Made by a program: the position numbers and the translations under genes. A stretch of DNA of 64,000 nt, taken from assembly GCA_018394295.1 (NCBI GenBank), contig CP074573.1, forward strand, positions 372,001 to 436,000, in the 5' to 3' direction. Below the pieces are notes generated by a model. The model ran no database searches, was not told where the DNA came from, and was given only the letters and a program-made list of their open reading frames with translations. This document shows positions 57,260-64,000 of this stretch, in pieces. The stretch is from Mycoplasmatota bacterium. GTDB lineage: Bacteria; Bacillota_I; Bacilli_A; Haloplasmatales; Haloplasmataceae. How positions within the stretch are numbered: the stretch's first letter is position 1; every line of letters begins with the position of its first letter.

Positions 57260-58501
57260 ATGAGAGGATTAAGTAAAAAGCAATTGATTGAGGTATTTGT
57301 TGGATTTGCGTTAATTGCGTTAGTGTTAGTTTTAGGTTATTTAGATGTTTTTGCATCTACAACCGTACTTGTTAAATGTTTAATCGGTATGGGATTAGGT
57401 TATGCATTAACAAGAGGTGACTTCGGTTTTGCAGGTTTATCAAACAGAGCTTGTAGAAAAGGATCAACAAAATTAATAAGAGCTTTAATGTTAATGTTCG
57501 TAATCTCGTCAATAATTGTTGGTTCATTTATAGTAAGTGGAGCAAGCCCAAGCTTGTGGGTTAATCCAATTACTTGGGGATTATTATGTGGTGGTATCTT
57601 ATTTGGTATCGGTATGGCTTTCTCAAGCTGCTGTGCAACTGGTGTTTTACAAGACTTTCCGATTGGTCTTAGCCGTGCATTTATCACATTAATTTTCTTT
57701 GGAATCGGTGTGTTCTTAGGATTCCCATTAATGAAATCTGATTTTGCACAAAACTCTTTATTCACCTCTGGGGATACTTATAAAGGTGTATGGTTCGTTG
57801 ATTGGTTCACTTGGGATGGAGCTAATGGTGTAATAGGTGCTATTCTTTTAACAGTTTTATTAGCTGCTATAGTTGGTTCTTTAGCAAAATGGTATGAAAA
57901 GAAAATTTCTAAAAAATTCCCTAATGAAGAAATCCAAGTAGAAGAAAAAGAATACACAACTTACCAAAGATTCTTAGTTAAAAAATGGTCAATGACTCAA
58001 ACAGCTCTTGTAATCTCATTATTATTCGGTTTATTATATGTTGTTACAAGTAAAGGATGGGGAGCTTCAACAGTTTATGGTAACTGGTTCGGATCTATTT
58101 TAGTTAAATTTGGTGTCAGTGCTCAATCATTAGTTGATTTTACTGGTAGATCAGAAGCATCATTCACTACTCCTTTATTCTCACACGCTGGATATATGCA
58201 AAACATTGGTATTATTGTTGGTGCCTTTGTAGGGTTATTATTAGCGGGTAATTTCGGTAAGATGTTCAAAGCTGGTTTAAAAATTAAACCTATGGAAATT
58301 TTATTATTTGCTGTTGGTGGTTTATTAATGGGATTTGGTACTAGATTATCTCTAGGATGTAACGTTGGTGCGTTATATACTCCAATCGCTAACTTCTCAC
58401 TAGCTGGATGGTTATATTTCTTCTTCTTATTTGGTGGAGGTTACTTAGGAAATATGATTAGAAAAGCATTCTACAAAAAAGTAGATTCAAGCAAACTTTA
58501 A
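57260..58501 (+). CDS. YeeE/YedE (TsuA-type) thiosulfate/sulfur transporter
   Basis: 413 residues, about ten membrane helices in two similar halves. The cysteine motifs that line the thiosulfate path in TsuA are present: SSCCATG in the first half and SLGCNVGAL in the second. A cytoplasmic charged loop (about residues 210-240) links them. AAGGAGG precedes the ATG, 18 bases after the reductase, so both are one operon. Import of thiosulfate is the best guess; other small sulfur species are possible. Confidence 0.9.
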   Translation: MRGLSKKQLIEVFVGFALIALVLVLGYLDVFASTTVLVKCLIGMGLGYALTRGDFGFAGLSNRACRKGSTKLIRALMLMFVISSIIVGSFIVSGASPSLWVNPITWGLLCGGILFGIGMAFSSCCATGVLQDFPIGLSRAFITLIFFGIGVFLGFPLMKSDFAQNSLFTSGDTYKGVWFVDWFTWDGANGVIGAILLTVLLAAIVGSLAKWYEKKISKKFPNEEIQVEEKEYTTYQRFLVKKWSMTQTALVISLLFGLLYVVTSKGWGASTVYGNWFGSILVKFGVSAQSLVDFTGRSEASFTTPLFSHAGYMQNIGIIVGAFVGLLLAGNFGKMFKAGLKIKPMEILLFAVGGLLMGFGTRLSLGCNVGALYTPIANFSLAGWLYFFFLFGGGYLGNMIRKAFYKKVDSSKL

Positions 58502-58526
58502 TAATATTTCAATAATCTAAAAATAC

Positions 58527-58563
58527 AAGCAAACCTTTGTATATTAAAAGGTTTGCTTTTTCT
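58527..58563 (+). terminator. rho-independent terminator
   Basis: Eleven-base arms AAGCAAACCTT and AAGGTTTGCTT with a ten-base loop, then T-rich DNA. A second hairpin (58600-58634, arms around CACTGAATTT) follows without a T-run. Confidence 0.9.
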
Positions 58564-58660
58564 TAAAAAATATTTCTTAAAAAATTGAAACAAAAAAAAA
58601 CACTGAATTTAACATTAAAAAATTCAGTATTGTCTAAAAAAAAGGAAAAAACCACTAAAT

Positions 58661-58774
58661 TATGGTATAATTTAATTTAGAGTACATCCTGTGAATGTAA
58701 AATATTCCACTTTACTCATTAGAGTAATCTATTAATATATAGTGGGTTGAAATCCACACAAAAAAGGGAGTAAG
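58661..58774 (+). promoter_or_regulatory. promoter and structured leader of the ABC transporter operon
   Basis: An extended -10 box TGGTATAAT (TATAAT at 58666-58671) predicts a start near 58678. The leader holds a small hairpin TACTC/GAGTA (58713-58726). It also has a strand GTGG (58742-58745) that can pair either with CCAC at 58707-58710 or with CCAC at 58754-58757, so two folds exclude each other. No known riboswitch class is recognised. Confidence 0.5.
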
Positions 58775-58822
58775 ATGCTTTTTTTATTATTTTTTGAATT
58801 AATGTTTTGTGTCAGAAGGTGA
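58775..58822 (+). CDS. 15-residue leader peptide
   Basis: ATG 58775 follows AGGGAG by four bases and encodes a hydrophobic peptide, MLFLLFFELMFCVRR. Its TGA stop overlaps the AAGGTGA ribosome site of the permease gene, whose ATG is five bases further. Translating the leader would thus control access to the next start. Length is too short for certainty. Confidence 0.45.
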   Translation: MLFLLFFELMFCVRR

Positions 58823-58826
58823 CTGT

Positions 58827-59588
58827 ATGTGGTTTAAGAAATTAATTGTTTGGTTGGTGGTTATATTCATTTGGTTCATCATAACCATTCCAAGTTTAAA
58901 TTTAGTAAGTGACGTTATTGTTCCTCCACCAAATAAAGTGTTTTTATCATTTGTTGAATTCTTAACTGATGGATATGATAGTAAATCATTTTTGAGTCAT
59001 ATAGTCGCTAGTTTTGGTCGATTGTTTTTAGCAATTGCTTTTGCTGTTATCACAGCTGTACCTTTAGGGCTTCTATGTGGTTATATTAAAAAAATTGAAA
59101 TTGTTGTTTCAACTATTGTTGAGTTTGTTAGACCATTACCTCCACTAGCATATTATATGGTCCTTGTGTTATGGTTAGGAATTGGTAATACATCAAAAGT
59201 TGTTCTATTGTTTATTGCTGCATTCGCACCAGTCTATATTGCTTGTGTTCAAGCAGTCAAACTTGTTAAGCAAGATCATATTTTATCAGCTCAAACATTG
59301 GGTGCTAATAAACTGCAGTTATTTACACATGTTGTATTCCCAAGTTCATTGCCAAATATCTTTACAGGTATAAGGACTGCTACAGGTGTTGCCTTTACAA
59401 CACTTGTAAGTGCTGAAATGGTTGCGGCTGTATCTGGGATTGGTTGGGTAATCCTTGATGCATCTGGAAAATTAAATTCAGAAATAGTATTTGTAGGAAT
59501 TATTGTCATAGGAATTTCTGCTATATTAATTGATAAATTTTTAATGTTTGTTGAAAATAAAGTTATATTTTGGAAAGGACAAGCGTAA
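58827..59588 (+). CDS. ABC transporter permease (taurine/sulfonate type)
   Basis: 253 residues from ATG 58827 (after AAGGTGA); GTG 58809 is an alternative in-frame start. An integral membrane protein with about six helices in the SsuC/TauC/NrtB family. Visible are GYDSKSFLSHIVASFGR, the EAA-type loop QTLGANKLQLFTHVVFPSSLPNIF split here as SAQTLGANKL and PSSLPNIFTGIR, and AVSGIGWVILD. First of three genes: permease, binding lipoprotein, ATPase. The sulfur genes upstream favour a sulfonate or taurine substrate over thiamine precursors or nitrate. Confidence 0.88.
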   Translation: MWFKKLIVWLVVIFIWFIITIPSLNLVSDVIVPPPNKVFLSFVEFLTDGYDSKSFLSHIVASFGRLFLAIAFAVITAVPLGLLCGYIKKIEIVVSTIVEFVRPLPPLAYYMVLVLWLGIGNTSKVVLLFIAAFAPVYIACVQAVKLVKQDHILSAQTLGANKLQLFTHVVFPSSLPNIFTGIRTATGVAFTTLVSAEMVAAVSGIGWVILDASGKLNSEIVFVGIIVIGISAILIDKFLMFVENKVIFWKGQA

Positions 59589-60583
59589 TGAAAAAAATTC
59601 AAGTTTTACTGTTACTCGCATTATTAACATTATTAGTAAGTTGTAAAGGAAATAAGCATGAAGTTAATATAGGTATATTAAAAGTGCCTAACGATGCTAT
59701 GCTTGCTAAACAAATGGGATTATTTGAGGAAAAATTTGGTGATTTAGGATATGAAGTTAATTATTTTATTTTTGATTCAGGGGTTGATGCAAATAAAGCC
59801 ATCGTTTCAGGAGATATCGACTTTGCTACTATGGGAAATATTAATGGATTAGTTGCTTTAGGAAGCAACTTAGATGCTGAACTTGTTTGGATTCATGAAA
59901 CTTTAGGTGAGGTTGAAGCCTTAGCTGTAAGAGAAAGTGTTGGTATTACTTCAGTTGAAGATTTAAGAGGAAAGAAAATTGCCACAACTTTTGTTTCTAC
60001 AGCTCATTATGTTTTACTTAACGTCTTAAAAGAGGCTGGAATTGAAGATGAAGTTGAATTATTAAATATGAAGACTAGTGAACTAACTGCTGCTTGGTTA
60101 CGTGGTGATATCGATGCAGCTTATACTTGGCAACCATCTTTAGGAACGCTTCTAGATAATGGTGGAAGTATCATAGTTTCATCAGAAGATATGATTGAAA
60201 AAGGTTATATGACTGCGAATGTTGAATTAGCTAGAAAATCATTTGCTGAAGAACATCCAGAATTAGTTACTACTTACATCGAATGCATGGTTGAAGCATT
60301 TGAATACTTCAATACAAATAAAAGTGATGCGATTGATAAATTAGCTACTGAATTAGAGTTAGATGTAGAAGAAATCACAATCGAAGTCAGTGGATCCATT
60401 TGGACAAGTTTGGAAGAAATGCAAGGGGATGAGTTCATCACTGAATACATAGATACCATGTATTCACAATCAGATTTCTTATTAAATCAAGACTTCGTTG
60501 ACAGAATTATCTCAAGAGATGAAATAGCTGTATTTATAAACAACTCCTATGCTTTGGATGTAAATAATGAAGAAAATAATTGA
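59588..60583 (+). CDS. ABC transporter substrate-binding lipoprotein (TauA/SsuA-like)
   Basis: 331 residues from ATG 59588, which overlaps the permease stop (TAATG) and follows AAAGGA. A lipoprotein signal ends at LLVSC. The mature part is an NMT1/SsuA-type periplasmic-binding fold: NIGILKVPNDAMLAKQMGLF, FDSGVDANKAIVSGDIDF, ATMGNINGLVALG, VRESVGITSVEDLRGKKIAT and RGDIDAAYTWQPSLGTLL. This layout is typical of taurine-binding TauA. In a Gram-positive cell it is tethered to the outer face of the membrane. Ligand not proven. Confidence 0.88.
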   Translation: MKKIQVLLLLALLTLLVSCKGNKHEVNIGILKVPNDAMLAKQMGLFEEKFGDLGYEVNYFIFDSGVDANKAIVSGDIDFATMGNINGLVALGSNLDAELVWIHETLGEVEALAVRESVGITSVEDLRGKKIATTFVSTAHYVLLNVLKEAGIEDEVELLNMKTSELTAAWLRGDIDAAYTWQPSLGTLLDNGGSIIVSSEDMIEKGYMTANVELARKSFAEEHPELVTTYIECMVEAFEYFNTNKSDAIDKLATELELDVEEITIEVSGSIWTSLEEMQGDEFITEYIDTMYSQSDFLLNQDFVDRIISRDEIAVFINNSYALDVNNEENN

Positions 60584-61334
60584 AATTGATCATATTAGTG
60601 TTGATTATGATTTGAATGAAGAAACAATAGGAGCTATTAATAATGTTTCTTTAGATATAAACGAAAATGAATTCGTTTGTATCTTAGGTCCTTCTGGATG
60701 TGGGAAAAGTACATTATTAAAAACCATTGCTGGATTTATTATTCCTAATAAAGGCCATATTTATATGAATAATAAGGAAATACAGAAGCCTGATAAATCA
60801 AGAGGAGTTGTTTTTCAAGAACCTAACCTATTTCCATGGTATACTGTTTTTCAAAATGTAGCAATTGGACCTAAATTTGACAATCGTTCCAAAAAAGAGA
60901 TTAATAATATCTGTGATAAATACTTGTCTCAAGTTGAATTAGAAGGATATAAAGATTCTAAAGTATTTGAACTTTCGGGTGGACAAAAACAAAGAGTCGC
61001 AATCGCTAGAACCCTTGCCAATAATCCTGAGGTCATTCTAATGGATGAACCATTTGGAGCGTTGGATAGCTTCACAAGAAAGAAAATGCAGATTATGATT
61101 AGAAATCTTTGGAACAAAAATAAGTCTAATATTTTCTTTGTAACTCATGATATTGATGAAGCATTATTGCTAGGAACTAAGATTTATGTTATGAGAAAAG
61201 GAGAAAAGAGTATCATTAAGAGTTATGATATAGACTATACATATAGATTACTTAACAATCCTAAAGAGCATGTAGTAGAGGAAGAAGGGTTCATAAAACT
61301 TAAAGAAGAAATAATAAGTTTATTAGAAGAATAA
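60567..61334 (+). CDS. ABC transporter ATPase (TauB/SsuB-like)
   Basis: 255 residues; the ATG lies inside the end of the lipoprotein gene (overlap 17 bases). Walker A is GPSGCGKST (about 42-50), Q-loop FQEPNLFPW, signature LSGGQKQR, Walker B VILMDEPFGALD and the switch histidine in FVTHDIDEA. It powers the permease and binding protein upstream. It belongs to the nitrate/sulfonate/taurine branch. The operon seems to end here. Confidence 0.92.
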   Translation: MKKIIEIDHISVDYDLNEETIGAINNVSLDINENEFVCILGPSGCGKSTLLKTIAGFIIPNKGHIYMNNKEIQKPDKSRGVVFQEPNLFPWYTVFQNVAIGPKFDNRSKKEINNICDKYLSQVELEGYKDSKVFELSGGQKQRVAIARTLANNPEVILMDEPFGALDSFTRKKMQIMIRNLWNKNKSNIFFVTHDIDEALLLGTKIYVMRKGEKSIIKSYDIDYTYRLLNNPKEHVVEEEGFIKLKEEIISLLEE

Positions 61335-61823
61335 AATATGATTCTGTTAAATGTTATTATTTAAATATTTAGATTTTCTGTGCTGGGTCTTAAGATCCAG
61401 CCTTTTGAATCTCATTTATAACTGTTGCTTAGTAGCGGTGTACATATCTGTAGTTATAACTCTAAGGGTTACTATCATGTGGTGAGAGTAATGATTTTCT
61501 AAAAACCCTCCAGTAGCTATGTTTTCTACAAAGGAAAGATAGTTAATATATTGACACAAAATACCATTAAAAATAAGATTCTTTTATTATCGTGTTATAC
61601 CAATAAAGTATATATTAATAAACAATGATATCTTAAAAAATTTAGATAATTATATAAAAAATTTCGGTATTTATGGTACAATTATAATGACCTATTTTAA
61701 GTAGAAATTTTTAAATGCTTAAGCATTCTTATATCATAATAAAAAGCTTTAGTTTTATTTTTTTAATATGATAACCATGTTATAATAATATGGTTATTAA
61801 TAGATTTTGGGAGGTTATTATAT
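61335..61823. other. intergenic region after the ABC operon
   Basis: No gene in nearly 490 bases. It contains hairpin repeat B copy 2 (61382-61405), which may end the operon, and then A+T-rich DNA. A TATAATAATATGG-like stretch near 61780-61795 could hold the promoter of the next gene, which has the ribosome site GGGAGG. Confidence 0.45.
61382..61405 (+). repeat. hairpin repeat B, copy 2
   Basis: GCTGGGTCT/AGATCCAGC pair with one G-U and a two-base loop, followed by CTTTTG. Flanks match copy 1 at 37249: TCTGTGCTGG or CTGTGCTGG before, GTTGCTTAG-like sequence after. Stem bases differ while pairing is kept. Confidence 0.7.
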
Positions 61824-62522
61824 ATGCAAAAGAAGGCGATACTCTATATAATTGTTAGAATCATTATGGGATTAATGTTTATTCTTAATGTGGTTGGTAT
61901 TTTTATCATTAAAGATGATGGTCAACAAAGTAGATTGGCATTTAATGCATTTCAATCATTATCATTAGTACTTGCTTCAACAATTCCAGAATTAATTGAA
62001 AAAAAGGGAAAATTAAATATCCCTGATTTCATGGAAGTTATCTTTATTATCATGTGTATATGTCATTTTGTATTAGGAGAAATAGGAAGTTTCTATATTA
62101 AATTTTCTTGGTGGGATTCAATGCTTCATACTCTTTCAGGGTCAATGATTGCTATTTTGGGATTTTCGATAGTAAACTCAGTTAATCAAGAAAAAAATAA
62201 TATGATTGTTTTTCCTATTTTTGTTGCTATCTTTGCTGTATGTTTTTCAGTTACAATTGGCGTTTTATGGGAAGTTGTAGAGTTTACAATTGACCATTTG
62301 ACTGGTTCTAATATGCAGCGGTATATGAATTCTACAACACTTGTACCATTTGAAGGAAGAATAGCTTTACTTGATACAATGAAAGATTTAATGCTAGATA
62401 CAATTGGAGCTTGTGTCATTTCTATTATTGGTTATCTCAGCATGAAAAAAGATAAACATGCATTTCAAAGATGGACGATAAAAAGAGATCAAATTATTGA
62501 TGAAATGAATAAAGCTAGTTAA
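61824..62522 (+). CDS. membrane protein, DUF2238-like (YjdF family)
   Basis: 232 residues with about six hydrophobic segments. Conserved polar spots inside or near helices fit the DUF2238 family: FSWWDSMLHTLSGSM, then VLWEVVEFTIDHL, and LLDTMKDLMLDTIGACV near the end, with several Asp, His and Glu that could form a site. Function of the family is not known to me. GGGAGG precedes the ATG. It is monocistronic and closed by a terminator. Confidence 0.75.
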   Translation: MQKKAILYIIVRIIMGLMFILNVVGIFIIKDDGQQSRLAFNAFQSLSLVLASTIPELIEKKGKLNIPDFMEVIFIIMCICHFVLGEIGSFYIKFSWWDSMLHTLSGSMIAILGFSIVNSVNQEKNNMIVFPIFVAIFAVCFSVTIGVLWEVVEFTIDHLTGSNMQRYMNSTTLVPFEGRIALLDTMKDLMLDTIGACVISIIGYLSMKKDKHAFQRWTIKRDQIIDEMNKAS

Positions 62523-62532
62523 TTAAAAATAA

Positions 62533-62587
62533 ATGTACTTTTAGAATAAGCATCGAAAAATGTTTAAAACTAAAAGTACTTTTTTAT
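62533..62587 (+). terminator. rho-independent terminator
   Basis: Arms GTACTTTTAG (62535-62544) and CTAAAAGTAC (62570-62579) followed by six T. Confidence 0.85.
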
Positions 62588-62612
62588 AATATAAATAAGA
62601 TTTGATTCCTCT

Positions 62613-62641
62613 TTGTCAAAATCTTAGGGATGTAGTATAAT
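62613..62641 (+). promoter_or_regulatory. promoter of glpK
   Basis: TTGTCA (62613-62618), 17 bases, TATAAT (62636-62641), 26 bases before the start codon. Confidence 0.75.
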
Positions 62642-62645
62642 ATAA

Positions 62646-64000
<1,355 letters not shown>

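Noticed and set aside
60500-60583. Mycoplasma-type code with TGA as tryptophan
   Set aside because: TGA ends the binding lipoprotein and nrdG at sensible places, and tryptophan is encoded by TGG throughout.

Overview
The window is A+T-rich DNA from a low-GC Gram-positive-type bacterium. TGA acts as a stop codon (for example at the ends of nrdG and of the substrate-binding lipoprotein gene), so the code is the standard bacterial one and not the Mycoplasma one. Guanine and cobalamin riboswitches, strong Shine-Dalgarno sites, rho-independent terminators, lipoproteins and class III ribonucleotide reductase fit Bacillota or their relatives near Acholeplasma, Haloplasma, Izemoplasma or Turicibacter. 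No rRNA or tRNA gene was recognised, so placement is inference from gene content.

Layout. Positions 1-6.1 kb carry a BspA-type repeat lipoprotein, an ABC-F ATPase with an odd internal duplication, a membrane protein and a NYN-domain protein. From 6.1 to 11.65 kb there are three nested insertion sequences: IS21-type inside IS3-type inside IS1182-type. From 11.9 to 20.5 kb lies a defence-like island: a RecQ-like helicase with a PD-(D/E)XK-like partner, a Sau3AI-like restriction-modification pair, a methyltransferase remnant and a DUF2971 protein. Small and broken membrane genes follow to 22.8 kb.

From 23.2 to 36.6 kb two tandem guanine riboswitches precede a complete de novo purine operon, purE-K-L-C-F-M-N-H-D-B. 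From 36.6 to 44.6 kb is a decayed accessory region: two orphan Rhs C-terminal tips, each followed by a candidate immunity gene, a second IS21-type element, structured intergenic repeats and a MazF-like pseudogene. At 44.6 kb a promoter, two covarying hairpins and a terminator form a candidate small RNA.

From 44.9 kb the content is metabolic: a ZIP metal transporter, an ArsA-Hsp20 ATPase, a cobalamin riboswitch controlling nrdD-nrdG, a third guanine riboswitch controlling guaA-guaB, a GH13 alpha-glucosidase, a sulfur cluster (CoA-disulfide reductase-rhodanese, YeeE/TsuA-type transporter and a taurine/sulfonate-type ABC transporter with an unusual leader), a DUF2238-like membrane protein and the 5' part of glpK, cut by the window end.

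The purine genes work as one regulated programme. The pur operon makes IMP and AMP, guaB and guaA turn IMP into GMP, and all sit behind guanine-sensing aptamers. The best candidates for undescribed biology are the helicase-nuclease pair at 11.9-15.9 kb, the tandem-hairpin RNA at 44.6 kb, the switching leader at 58.7 kb and the orphan Rhs toxin/immunity cassettes.
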